From Streptomyces misionensis (GTDB lineage Bacteria; Actinomycetota; Actinomycetes; Streptomycetales; Streptomycetaceae), in the NCBI RefSeq assembly GCF_900104815.1, contig NZ_FNTD01000004.1, forward strand, positions 3,612,501 to 3,676,500: 64,000 nucleotides of DNA, given 5' to 3'. Below, in pieces: positions 8,452 through 16,712 of the stretch. The position numbers and the translations under genes were made by a program. Under the pieces are notes generated by a model, which saw only the letters and a program-made list of their open reading frames with translations, made no database searches and was not told the DNA's origin. Numbering within the stretch: the stretch's first letter is position 1; every line of letters starts with the position of its first letter.

Positions 8452-9035
8452 ACCGCACCGCCGTGGCCCGGAGGGGTGCCCGTGTCGTGGGCCGTGGCGA
8501 GGAGCTGGAGGCCGAGGCGGAGCCGGCGGCGGGCCTCGTCCTCGGTGACGCCGAGGTCGGCCGCCGTCTGGCGGTAGTCGCGGCGCTGGAAGTAGGCCAG
8601 TTCGAGGGCGCGGCGCAGCGGCAGGGGCATGGAGTGGACGATGTAGTCGGCGCGGGCGGCCACGGAGGCGTGGCGCACCTTGTGTTCCAGCTCCTCGTGC
8701 GCCGGCGGCTCGCCGGGGTCCCGGTCGGCCTCCTGCCGGCGTCCCTCCTCGCGGTCCCGCAGCCGCTGGACGGCGAGCCGGTGGGTGACGTCCGCGATCC
8801 AGGTGCGCAGCGGGCTCTGCCGGGGGTCGTAGGTCTCGGGGTGCTCCCAGATGTGCGCGAAGACCTCGCGGGTGACGCCGTCGGCGGCCTTGTCGTCGCC
8901 GAGGACGCGGTGGGCCAGGCTGTGCACCAGGGAGGCGAACCGGTCGTAGACCTCGCCCAGCGCGGCCGCCTCGCCCCGGGCGAGCCGCTGCTGCATCTTC
9001 CGGTCCCAGCGCGGTGGTGCGTCCTTCGTGGCCAT
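8448..9035 (-). CDS. ECF-type RNA polymerase sigma factor
   Basis: 195 residues from ATG 9035, preceded by a strong GAGGGGAGGGG ribosome-binding site; the frame is open to 9215 but that extension has no support. Sigma region 2 is at about 20-85 (FASLVHSLAHRVLGDDKAAD, VFAHIWEHPETYDP) and region 4 at about 130-180 (LPLRRALELAYFQRRDYRQT, LGVTEDEARRRLRLGLQLL). There is no extra C-terminal domain. The stop overlaps the start of the anti-sigma gene by 4 nt (GTGA), so the two are translated together, as is usual for ECF pairs. Target promoters are unknown; autoregulation from the 340-bp upstream gap is likely. Confidence 0.9.
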   Translation of the reverse strand: MATKDAPPRWDRKMQQRLARGEAAALGEVYDRFASLVHSLAHRVLGDDKAADGVTREVFAHIWEHPETYDPRQSPLRTWIADVTHRLAVQRLRDREEGRRQEADRDPGEPPAHEELEHKVRHASVAARADYIVHSMPLPLRRALELAYFQRRDYRQTAADLGVTEDEARRRLRLGLQLLATAHDTGTPPGHGGAV

Positions 9036-9377
9036 GGGGTCCCCTCCCCTCGCCCGTCGTCCGGCCTGCCGGACCTGTGCGGCCGTCGTCCCGAATGTAG
9101 TCGGCACGATGCACGACGCATGCTTCTTTGTGCCAAAGTGCGCCCCCCGGCGCGCCGCAGGTGATAGTGCCCCCTTCACATTTCCTTCACACGCGACTCC
9201 TGCATATTTGATCAAAGTAGATCGGTAGTGACCGGAACAAGCCCCTAAGTGATCGTGTGCTGTTTACCGCATTGAGTTTCAGGGAAACGCGGCTGGGCAG
9301 CCGCGCGGAATGAAACGTAGGAACTGCTTCCGTTTCCGGGCTGTTCCGGGAGAACCGGCGAGCGGAGGGGCTGGGCC
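9036..9377. other. Divergent promoter region with stacked hairpins in the STAS-gene leader
   Basis: This gap separates the ECF gene from the STAS gene. A 10-bp palindrome TTTGATCAAA sits at 9207-9216. Near the STAS gene an 8-bp perfect stem (9288-9295 with 9298-9305) is flanked by GTTTC at 9276-9280, which can pair either with GAAAC at 9284-9288 or with GAAAC at 9312-9316; the first choice excludes the top stem. No coding frame looks real. The hairpins would lie in the mRNA leader 60-100 nt before the GTG start. Confidence 0.45.
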
Positions 9378-9752
9378 GTGGCATTCAATGTGACCGGCGT
9401 CGAAGCAGGCGAATGGGCCGTGCTCCACGTGCGCGGCGAGCTGGACCTCATGACGTCGCCGGTGCTGCGCCAACGGGTGCACGACGTGGTGGCCGACGGC
9501 CACCACAGCCTCGTCGTGGACCTCTCCGACGTCTTCTTCTGCGACTCCAGCGGGGTCGGCGTGCTGGTCGCCGCCCGCCGGCTGATCCGCTCCTGTCAGG
9601 GCCGGCTGCGGCTGATCCTGCCCGACCGGGGCGCCGAAGACGGCTCGCACGTCAACCGCGTCCTCGGCGCGCTCGGCGTGCGCCGCCTCTTCGACGTCCA
9701 CCCGGACCTCGACTCCGCCACGACGGAGGAGGCGGGGCCCCTTTCCGCGTGA
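9378..9752 (+). CDS. STAS-domain anti-sigma factor antagonist
   Basis: 124 residues from GTG 9378 with GGAGGGG ten bases upstream. The whole protein is one STAS fold: LHVRGELDLMTSPVLRQRV (about 16-34) and the key loop FFCDSSGVGVLVAARR (about 53-68), with Ser57/Ser58 in the D-S-S-G-V motif where the regulatory serine is phosphorylated by RsbW-like kinases. It would bind and neutralise an anti-sigma ATPase in the dephosphorylated state. An RsbW-like ATPase is encoded 2.8 kb away and an ECF pair lies divergently upstream. Those ECF regulators are of a different class, so the cognate sigma factor is unknown. Confidence 0.88.
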   Translation: MAFNVTGVEAGEWAVLHVRGELDLMTSPVLRQRVHDVVADGHHSLVVDLSDVFFCDSSGVGVLVAARRLIRSCQGRLRLILPDRGAEDGSHVNRVLGALGVRRLFDVHPDLDSATTEEAGPLSA

Positions 9753-9939
9753 CCCCCGAACCCGAACCCGTGTGGGCCCGTGAATCCGCTCACGCGCCGG
9801 ATTTTGCGACAAGACCACACTCTTGGCGCCGAATTCCCCCGGACTTGGCATAACCATCGGTTTTCCGTCACCTTGCCGTCACCCACGTCGTACGCTCCGT
9901 GGATCACCCCCCACGCACACGTAAGGCGGCCCGAACGAC

Positions 9940-10455
9940 ATGGTCAGCACCGAGTACGAGCGCCGGATCGCAGCCCGGTTCGCCACCTTCGACCAGGACG
10001 GCAACGGCTTCATCGCCCGCGAGGACTTCAACGCGGTGGCCAAGGCGCTGCTGGCCGAGTTCGCCGTGCCCGCCCGCTCCGTGAAGGGTCAGGCGCTGTA
10101 CGCCGGCGCCGAGGCGTTCTGGCAGGGCATGGCCGGGATCGCGGACCGTGACGGCGACCAGCGCATCACCCGGCAGGAGTTCGTCAGCGGCGCGGTCAAG
10201 CGGCTGCGCGACAACCCCGAGCGGTTCGCCGAGATCGCCCGTCCCTTCCTGCACGCGGCCCTGGCCGTCGCGGACGCCGACGGGGACGGCCGGGTCACGG
10301 TCGCGGAGGCCGTGCGCGTGCTGCGGGTGTGCCAGGTGCCGGAGGAGATCGCCGGTCCCGTCGCCGCCGCGCTGGACGCGGACGGGGACGGGGGGATCGG
10401 CGAGCGGGACGTCGTACCCGCGTTCGCGCGCTACTTCACCATCGCCGAGCAGTGA
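9940..10455 (+). CDS. Four-EF-hand calcium-binding protein (calerythrin-like)
   Basis: 171 residues from ATG 9940. Four calcium loops are visible at residues 18-29 (DQDGNGFIARED), 69-80 (DRDGDQRITRQE), 112-123 (DADGDGRVTVAE) and 146-157 (DADGDGGIGERD). Loops 1-3 keep Asp/Asn ligands at positions 1, 3 and 5; loop 4 ends in Asp and has Gly at position 7, so it may bind weakly. Between hands 1 and 2 a longer spacer gives the calerythrin/sarcoplasmic arrangement. There is no signal peptide, so it is a cytosolic calcium buffer or sensor. Streptomyces has several such proteins that affect aerial development. It converges with purU 23 bp downstream. Confidence 0.92.
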   Translation: MVSTEYERRIAARFATFDQDGNGFIAREDFNAVAKALLAEFAVPARSVKGQALYAGAEAFWQGMAGIADRDGDQRITRQEFVSGAVKRLRDNPERFAEIARPFLHAALAVADADGDGRVTVAEAVRVLRVCQVPEEIAGPVAAALDADGDGGIGERDVVPAFARYFTIAEQ

Positions 10456-10478
10456 GCCGGGGCGGGCGGCCTTAACGC

Positions 10479-11357
10479 TCAGGCGAAGACGACCGTGCGC
10501 CGCCCGTTCAGCAGGATCCTGCGCTCCGCGTGCCACTTCACCGCGCGGGCCAGCGCCTGGCACTCCACGTCCCGGCCGATGGCCACCAGCTGGTCCGGGG
10601 TGACGTCGTGGCGGACGCGCTCGACCTCCTGCTCGATGATCGGCCCCTCGTCGAGGTCCGCCGTCACGTAGTGCGCGGTGGCACCGATCAGCTTGACGCC
10701 GCGGGCGTGCGCCTGGTGGTACGGCTTGGCGCCCTTGAAGCTCGGCAGGAAGGAGTGGTGGATGTTGATGATCCGGCCGCTGAGCCGCTTGCACAGGTCG
10801 TCCGAGAGGACCTGCATGTACCGGGCGAGGACCACCAGCTCGACCCGCTCGTCGCGGACGATGTCGAGCAGCTTCGTCTCGCCCTCGGCCTTGGTGTCCT
10901 TGGTGACCGGAATGTGGTGGAAGGGGATGTTGTAGGAGCCGACCAGCTCCTCGAACTCGGTGTGGTTGGAGACCACGCCGACGATCTCCACCGGCAGCGC
11001 GCCGCTGCGCGCCCGGAACAGCAGGTCGTTCAGGCAGTGCCCGAACTTGCTCACCATCAGCAGCACGCGCATCTTCGCGTCGGCCCGGTGGATCTGCCAG
11101 TCCATGTGGAAGGAGTCGCCGACCGCGGCGAAGCTCGCGCGCAGCTTGTCCACGGTGACCGGCGCCTCGGCCGTGAAGTGGACGCGCATGAAGAACAGGC
11201 CCGTGTCGTGGTCCCCGAACTGCTGGCTGTCCTCGATGTTGCAACCGGTCATGAACAGATAGCTGGACACCGCGTGCACGATGCCCTGCTTGTCCGGGCA
11301 GGACAGGGTGAGGACGTACTGGTCGGCCGGGGCGACGGGCGCGGGCTGCTCATTCAT
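10479..11357 (-). CDS. purU: Formyltetrahydrofolate deformylase
   Basis: 292 residues, the normal length. An N-terminal ACT domain (about 10-95; VLTLSCPDKQGIVHAVSSYL) is followed by the formyltransferase fold (about 96-292) with NIHHSFLPSFKGAKPYHQAH and GATAHYVTADLDEGPIIEQE, which contain the Asn, His and Asp catalytic residues. The enzyme hydrolyses 10-formyl-THF to formate and THF, balancing the one-carbon pool and supplying formate to purine synthesis. The ATG start has no strong ribosome-binding site. The downstream gene 11404-11904 lies upstream in transcription and is separated by 46 bp, so the two may be cotranscribed. Confidence 0.95.
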   Translation of the reverse strand: MNEQPAPVAPADQYVLTLSCPDKQGIVHAVSSYLFMTGCNIEDSQQFGDHDTGLFFMRVHFTAEAPVTVDKLRASFAAVGDSFHMDWQIHRADAKMRVLLMVSKFGHCLNDLLFRARSGALPVEIVGVVSNHTEFEELVGSYNIPFHHIPVTKDTKAEGETKLLDIVRDERVELVVLARYMQVLSDDLCKRLSGRIINIHHSFLPSFKGAKPYHQAHARGVKLIGATAHYVTADLDEGPIIEQEVERVRHDVTPDQLVAIGRDVECQALARAVKWHAERRILLNGRRTVVFA

Positions 11358-11403
11358 GCACCAAAGAATCCCACACCGCCCCCCGGCCGCGGGCCGACGT
11401 CCG

Positions 11404-11904
11404 CTAAGCGGACCTGGTCATGATCCGCAGCACTTCGAGGCTCTTCGGCGGAGCGTCCGGATCCTCGCCGTCGCTCGCCGCGAGCCGTATGTGGGCGTCC
11501 CGCGCCGCGCGCACCGCCTCCGGCCAGCCCTGGTGGTCGAGGTAGGCGGCGACCGGGGCGTCCGGGCCGACCTGGTGCATGATCCGCAGCACCCGCAGCA
11601 CGGCGGTGTCGACGAGCGCCGCCTCCTGCGAGTCCCGGAAGATGGTGCCGACGTACTTCTCCGCGGACCAGTTGTCCAGCCAGGTGTCCTCCACCAGCCG
11701 GTACACGGCGTCGGTGACGTCGCCGTAGCCGTCCACGCCGGCCAGCCAGACGTCCCGCTGGAAGACGGGGTCGGAGAGCATGTGCAGTGCGGAACGCACA
11801 TGTGTGCGCCAGCGCCACCACGGCATGTCGTTCAGGGGCATGCCGCCCATGGTGGAGGAGCGACGGCCGCGACGGGAAGAGTTCTCCGAACCTTGCACGG
11901 TCAC
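11404..11904 (-). CDS. SCO4402-family conserved protein of unknown function
   Basis: 166 residues from GTG 11904, chosen because GAGGAA lies 10 nt upstream; the internal ATG giving MGGMPLNDMPWW has no ribosome-binding site but is a common annotated start for this family. The body (MPLNDMPWWRWRTHVRSALHML, VWLAGVDGYGDVTDAVYRLVEDT, AEKYVGTIFRDSQEAALVDT) is mostly helical and very conserved in Streptomyces as far as I recall. There is no signal peptide, membrane segment or catalytic motif. Its place just upstream of purU is the only functional hint. Confidence 0.75.
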   Translation of the reverse strand: MTVQGSENSSRRGRRSSTMGGMPLNDMPWWRWRTHVRSALHMLSDPVFQRDVWLAGVDGYGDVTDAVYRLVEDTWLDNWSAEKYVGTIFRDSQEAALVDTAVLRVLRIMHQVGPDAPVAAYLDHQGWPEAVRAARDAHIRLAASDGEDPDAPPKSLEVLRIMTRSA

Positions 11905-12021
11905 CGATCGTACGTTCCTCGCGCCCGGAGTTTCAGCGGCCCCTGTAATTCACCCCGGCGTCACCTTCCGTCGACCGTGGATCACTCCCGGGTTAGCGGT
12001 GTGAGGGAATCGTGCGGGTCC

Positions 12022-13353
12022 ATGACCGGCAGGCCCCGCACCACCAGCACGTCCCCCTCCCCCACCACCCCGTCCTCCCGCCCCGGCAGGGCCGCCGCCC
12101 TGTCCCTGGGCGCGATGGCCCTGTGCGCGTCGCTCACCGCCGGCTGCGGGGTGCTGCCCTCGGTCACGGGCGACGCCGGGGACACCGTCAAGGTCATGAC
12201 CTGGGCACCGCAGGACACCGGCGCCACCAACAAGCCGGGCATGCCCGCGATGGCCCTCGCCTACGCCAGGTGGATCAACTCCCACGGCGGCCTGAACGGC
12301 CGCAAGCTGGAGGTCCTGACCTGCAACGACCACAACGACAGCGTGGCCGCCGCCAAGTGCGCCCGGCGCGCGGCGGCCGAGAACGTGGTCGCGGTCGTCG
12401 GCTCCTACAGCCAGTTCGGCGACTCCTTCCTCGCCCCGCTGGAGAGCGCCGGCATCCCCTACATCGGCGGCTACGGCGTCACCGACGACGAGTTCACCGG
12501 CCCGATGTCGTACCCGGTCAACGGCGGGCAGCCCGCCCTGCTCGCCGGTCTCGGCCGGGCGCTCGGCACGAGCTGCGGCCGGGTCGCCCTGGTCCGGCCG
12601 GACAGCATCGCCGGCGACCAGCTGCCCGCCATGCTCGACTCGGGGCTGAAGGCGGCCGGCCATCCCGAGGCGGGCGACCAGCTGGTCGCCGAGGACCTCA
12701 CCGGGTACGACGACCAGTCCGGCCGGGCGCTGCGGTTCGCGAGCGGCGACACGCCGCGCAAGGGCTGTGTGGTGCCCGCGCTCGGGGACCGCACGGACAC
12801 CTTCATGGACTCCTTCCGCCGGGTCCGCGAGGACTTCCCGGCGGTGCGCCTGGGCACCGTGCTGGGCAGCGTCGACCAGACGATGATCAACTCCACCGGC
12901 GGGGCGTCGGGGCCGTACGAGGGGGCGTACGTCACCGGCTGGTACCCGCCTGCCTCCGACCCGCGCTGGAAGCCGATGAAGCGGGTGATCAGCGAGGAGG
13001 CCTTCGACGACAACCGCATCGATCCCGGGGACGCCGGGGTGCAGACCACCTGGATCGCCTACACCGTGTTCAAGGCCGTCCTGGACAAGATCGGCGGCGG
13101 CGAGGTGAGCGCCGACTCCGTGCGCAAGACCCTGGACGGCGGTCTGCGGGTCTCCACCGGGGGGCTCACCCCCACCCTGAACTGGCCCTACGAGGGCAAG
13201 CTGGCCTCGGTCGGCTTCCCGCGGATGGTCAACGCCGACGTCACCCTCCAGGTGGTGCGCGGCGGCGAGCTGGTCGCGGCCGGCAAGAGCGTCGGCGGGA
13301 TCGACGGCACCACGGACATGACCGGCACCCTGGAGAACGCGGACGTGCGCTGA
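12022..13353 (+). CDS. ABC-transporter substrate-binding lipoprotein, branched-chain amino acid/urea type
   Basis: 443 residues from ATG 12022 (GTG 12001 is an in-frame alternative). A Ser/Thr/Pro-rich tail precedes a hydrophobic segment ending in the lipobox LTAGC, placing the lipidated Cys at 42. The mature part is a Peripla_BP_6 fold (VKVMTWAPQDTGATNKPGMP, YARWINSHGGLNGRKLEVLT, VVAVVGSYSQFGDSFLAPLE). It should be tethered outside the membrane and bind an amino acid-like ligand. No permease or ATPase genes of a Liv-type transporter lie nearby, so it is an orphan binding protein, possibly a sensor. Confidence 0.85.
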   Translation: MTGRPRTTSTSPSPTTPSSRPGRAAALSLGAMALCASLTAGCGVLPSVTGDAGDTVKVMTWAPQDTGATNKPGMPAMALAYARWINSHGGLNGRKLEVLTCNDHNDSVAAAKCARRAAAENVVAVVGSYSQFGDSFLAPLESAGIPYIGGYGVTDDEFTGPMSYPVNGGQPALLAGLGRALGTSCGRVALVRPDSIAGDQLPAMLDSGLKAAGHPEAGDQLVAEDLTGYDDQSGRALRFASGDTPRKGCVVPALGDRTDTFMDSFRRVREDFPAVRLGTVLGSVDQTMINSTGGASGPYEGAYVTGWYPPASDPRWKPMKRVISEEAFDDNRIDPGDAGVQTTWIAYTVFKAVLDKIGGGEVSADSVRKTLDGGLRVSTGGLTPTLNWPYEGKLASVGFPRMVNADVTLQVVRGGELVAAGKSVGGIDGTTDMTGTLENADVR

Positions 13354-13377
13354 CGCACGCCCGCGTGCCCGGCCGGC

Positions 13378-14892
13378 TCAGAGCTGGGTCGGCTGGCGCT
13401 GGGTCAGGCCGTACTTCTGGGCGATGGCGTTCCACAGCGCCGCCGCCTTGGTCTTCTGCTGGCTGGCGGTGCCGCTCGCGCGGTTGCCGGCCTGCGCCTC
13501 GTCGGTGACCTTGGCGTGGCCCTTGTGGCAGGTCCGCTTGCCGCCGCCCTTGACCTGGTCGGCCCAGGCCGCGTAGTGGTTGTCGGCCGACGCCGACGCC
13601 TGCCAGGCCTTGGTGAGGGCGTCCGTCAGGGCGGCGTTGTCCGGCAGCTTGTCCACGCTGAGCTTGCCGAGCCGGGTGACCAGCTGGCCGCGCTGCCCGG
13701 CCGCGCCGCGCAGCGAGGAGGCGGCCTGGTCCAGGCTCGCGCACTGCTTGACGTCGGCCACCGACTTGATCACCGCGGCCCGGCTGCTGCCGCTGTCGGC
13801 GAGCAGCTTGTCCAGCTCGACCGCCTGCGCCCGCGCCGGATCGACGGCCGGCGCCGAACTCTGCGGGGCCGCGGAGGTGGCGGCGACCGTCTTGTTGTCG
13901 TCCGTGCTGTCCGAGCCGCCGCCGCTGCTGAGCAGCGCGCCCGCGCCCACGCCGACCACGACGATGCCGACGCCGACGGCCGCGATCAGCGGCACCTTCG
14001 ACGGCTTGCGCCGCGGCCGCTCGTCCTGTCCGTCCTCGCGCCCGGGCCGGGCGGAGTACGCCGTCTGGGGCGAGGCGTAGGGCGGCGGGTAGGCGTCCGG
14101 CTGCTCGACCCGCGGCAGCTGCGCGGTGGCCCCGGCCGGGCCGTCCCCGCCGGCCGGGCCGTTGCGGAAGAGGTTGTCGAACTCGGCGGGCGGCTGCCGG
14201 TCCCCGCCCTGGCCCTGGCCCGGTGCCTGGCCCGGCGCCCGGCCCTGCTCCTGGTACGGCGGGATGTACTGGGTGGCCTCGGCGTCCGGCGACGGCCGCT
14301 TGTCCGTCAGGCCCAGGTAGCGGGTCTCCTCGCCGGCCGACTGGGGCGGCAGCGCGCCCCCGGTCACCGGCGGTATGTACTGCGTGGCGCCCTCGTCGGC
14401 GGGGGCCGCGGGCACCGGCGGCAGGTACTGGGTGGCGCCGTCGGCCATCGGGGGCAGGGCGCCGGGGGCCTGGTGGCCGCCCTGCGCGGCGGGCGGCAGC
14501 GGCGCCGCGGCCTGGCCGGGCGCCGGGTACTGCGGCTGCTGGGGCTGGTGCTGCTGGTGGTACGGGTCCGGGGCGCCGTACCCCGGCTGCCCGCCGCCGT
14601 ACGACGGGGCCGGCGCGCCCTCCGGGGGCAGCGGTCCGGCGCCGGCCGGGGGCTGCTGCGCCGGGGCGCCGTGGTCGGTCCACTGCTGGGCGGCCGCCGG
14701 GGGCCAGCCCTGGCCCGGCTGTCCCGCCTGGGGCGCCTGCTGCCCGGGCCCCCAGGATCCGCCCCAGGCCTGGCCGCCGGCGGGCGTGGCGTGCGTGCCC
14801 GGAAGCAGGGGCTCTCCTCCGTCGGAGGGCAGCACGATGCCTTCGTGCGCGGGCTGCGCCGAGAGCTCCTCGCCCTGTCCACTCTGCGTCAC
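13378..14892 (-). CDS. Proline/glutamine-rich single-pass membrane protein with TQYxPP repeats
   Basis: 504 residues from GTG 14892, with GTAGGAG five bases upstream deciding the start. Residues 1-280 are low-complexity Pro/Gly/Gln and contain four copies of a short motif: ATQYLPP at 153, ATQYIPP at 169, ETRYL at 189 and ATQYIPP at 206. Residues about 300-322 form one membrane helix after a basic stop-transfer patch (RPRRKPSKV). The C-terminal 180 residues lie outside and are helical with one Cys pair (KQCASLDQ, KRTCHKGH). The cytosolic Thr motifs resemble targets for Ser/Thr kinases or FHA domains; this is inference. It converges with the lipoprotein gene. Confidence 0.75.
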   Translation of the reverse strand: MTQSGQGEELSAQPAHEGIVLPSDGGEPLLPGTHATPAGGQAWGGSWGPGQQAPQAGQPGQGWPPAAAQQWTDHGAPAQQPPAGAGPLPPEGAPAPSYGGGQPGYGAPDPYHQQHQPQQPQYPAPGQAAAPLPPAAQGGHQAPGALPPMADGATQYLPPVPAAPADEGATQYIPPVTGGALPPQSAGEETRYLGLTDKRPSPDAEATQYIPPYQEQGRAPGQAPGQGQGGDRQPPAEFDNLFRNGPAGGDGPAGATAQLPRVEQPDAYPPPYASPQTAYSARPGREDGQDERPRRKPSKVPLIAAVGVGIVVVGVGAGALLSSGGGSDSTDDNKTVAATSAAPQSSAPAVDPARAQAVELDKLLADSGSSRAAVIKSVADVKQCASLDQAASSLRGAAGQRGQLVTRLGKLSVDKLPDNAALTDALTKAWQASASADNHYAAWADQVKGGGKRTCHKGHAKVTDEAQAGNRASGTASQQKTKAAALWNAIAQKYGLTQRQPTQL

Positions 14893-15047
14893 CGGGACTC
14901 CTACCAATGGGGGACCTTGTGAATCGTCGGCTCACGCTACCGGGTCCCCGGAGCCGGGTGCCACGCCGCTCAGTCCGCTTCCTCCCCTTCTGCCACGGCA
15001 GTAACGGAACCGTCCCGCGCGACGCTGTATATGACCCCGGTCGTACT

Positions 15048-15079
15048 CCCGGGTGGCGTTCGCCACACGTTCACCCGGG
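15048..15079 (-). terminator. Hairpin downstream of the NsdA-like gene
   Basis: CCCGGGTG (15048-15055) pairs with CACCCGGG (15072-15079), and an inner stem GTGGCG/CGCCAC around TT (15053-15066) is an alternative. It lies 15 bp after the minus-strand stop of the regulator gene. There is no T-run, as is common in Streptomyces. Confidence 0.55.
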
Positions 15080-15093
15080 CGCGGGGCCGGTGT

Positions 15094-16479
15094 TCACGCG
15101 GCCTGCTGGAGTTCGAGGCGCGCCCCGAACTCCCTCACCACCGCCTCGTCCCGGAAGGGTTCGAGCCGCTGCTGGAGGTCGTCCAGGTACTCCGCGCCCC
15201 GGTTGGAGCGCAGCGTCTCCAGCAGTTCCACCGCCTTCATGCCGGTGGCGCAGGCCTGTTCGACCTCCCGCTGCTGCACCTGGGCGGTGGCGAGCAGCAC
15301 ATAGCCGATCGCGCGCCTGCGGGCCCGGGACTCGGGGTGTCCGGCCAGCGACTGCTCGGCACAGCGCGCGGCCTGCTCGGCCTGCCCGAGATCGCGGTGG
15401 CAGTGCGCCAACTCGTCGGCCAGGTAGGCCTCGTCGAAGTGCCGGATCCACACCGGGTCGTCCCCGGAGCCGGCGTCGCACCGCTCCATCGACGCGATGG
15501 CCCGCCCGGTGGCGGCGTCCGCGGCGCGCGCGTCACCGAGCAGGGCGTGCCCGCGGGCCTCGGCCGCGTGGAACATCGCCTCCACGCGCGGCGTCACCTG
15601 CCCGCGCGCCCCCTCCTGCGCGGCCCGCGCCAACTGGGCGATCTCCCGCGGGTTGCCGAGCTGCGCGGCGAGGTGGCTCATGGACGCGGCGAGCACGTAA
15701 CCGCCGTACCCGCGGTCCCCGGCGGCCTGCGCGAGCCGCAGCGACTGGATGTAGTACCGCTGGGCCAGGCCGGGTTGACCGGTGTCCACGGCCATGTATC
15801 CGGCCAGCTCGGTCAACCGGGCGACGGCGGCGAAGAGTTCGCGTCCGGTCGACTCCCGGTAGGAGCCGGCGAGCAGTCCGGAGACCACGCTGTTGAGGTA
15901 GTGCACCAGGACCGGGCGCACATGTCCGCTGCCGAACTGGTGGTCCAGGTCGGTCAGCGCCTGTGTCATGGACCGCACGGCGGCCACGTCGGCCTGGCCC
16001 ACGCGCGGGCCCGCCTGCCGGGCCACCTGGGCGTCCGGCGCGGAGATCAGCCAGTCGCGGCTGGGCTCGACCAACGCGGAGGCGGCGACGGAGGACCCGG
16101 AGAGGAAGTCCCGGCGTCCCACGTCGCTGCGCCACAGCTCGCAGACCTGCTCGATGGCGCCCAGCACCGTCGGCGAGAACTGGAGGCCGACCCCCGAGGC
16201 GAGGTTCTTGCCGTTGGCCATGCCGATCTCGTCGATCGTGACCGTGCGGCCGAGCTTGCGGCCGAGTGCCTCCGCGATGATCGCCGGGGCGCGGCCCCGG
16301 GGCTGCTGGCCGCGCAGCCAGCGGGCGACGGACGTCTTGTCGTAGCGCAGGTCGAGGCCGTGCTCGGCGCCGCACATGTTGACCCGCCGGGCCAGCCCGG
16401 CGTTGGAGCACCCCGCTTCCTGGATGAGTGCCTGCAACCGTTCGTTCGGCTGCCTCGCCACGAGAGGCCTTGCGGCCAT
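15094..16479 (-). CDS. NsdA/NsdB-like TPR regulatory protein
   Basis: 461 residues from ATG 16479. The first ~75 residues form a helix-turn-helix-like region (NERLQALIQEAGCSNAGLARR, SVARWLRGQQPRGRAPAIIAEA). A conserved RRDFLSGSSVAASALVEPSRDWL patch follows at about 122-144. Residues 170-450 are tetratricopeptide-like helical repeats (LTELAGYMAVDTGQPGLAQRYY, EAYLADELAHCHRDLGQAEQAA). This arrangement is that of NsdA/NsdB, negative regulators of sporulation and antibiotic synthesis in S. coelicolor, of which several paralogues exist. Which paralogue this is cannot be told. It is divergent from a prim-pol-like gene 233 bp away; the gap holds two TGACAT hexamers near 16540. Confidence 0.8.
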   Translation of the reverse strand: MAARPLVARQPNERLQALIQEAGCSNAGLARRVNMCGAEHGLDLRYDKTSVARWLRGQQPRGRAPAIIAEALGRKLGRTVTIDEIGMANGKNLASGVGLQFSPTVLGAIEQVCELWRSDVGRRDFLSGSSVAASALVEPSRDWLISAPDAQVARQAGPRVGQADVAAVRSMTQALTDLDHQFGSGHVRPVLVHYLNSVVSGLLAGSYRESTGRELFAAVARLTELAGYMAVDTGQPGLAQRYYIQSLRLAQAAGDRGYGGYVLAASMSHLAAQLGNPREIAQLARAAQEGARGQVTPRVEAMFHAAEARGHALLGDARAADAATGRAIASMERCDAGSGDDPVWIRHFDEAYLADELAHCHRDLGQAEQAARCAEQSLAGHPESRARRRAIGYVLLATAQVQQREVEQACATGMKAVELLETLRSNRGAEYLDDLQQRLEPFRDEAVVREFGARLELQQAA

Positions 16480-16712
16480 GTGCTACCCCCTGCGAACCCC
16501 TGGAGCGTGACCATTTCGGAAAGATCACTGCCCAGCTGACATACCGTCAATGCGTGACATGTGCGGTTTGCCGGGTACCGGCTGATGCCAACCCCACCCC
16601 TGGCTACCCAACTCACGCCCTGCCCCCTACCACGCGCCCCCGCGGATGCACCCATGCGCCCGGCCGGGGAAGCGGTGCTCCTCCCCCGCCGGGGCAGGGG
16701 CCGTAACTCCAG

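Noticed and set aside
9877..9912. CCGTGGATCAC upstream of the EF-hand gene, also present upstream of the lipoprotein gene near 11976
   Set aside because: An 11-mer shared by two promoters is suggestive, but the surrounding spacing differs (13 versus 9 bp to CGTCACC); not enough for a regulon claim.
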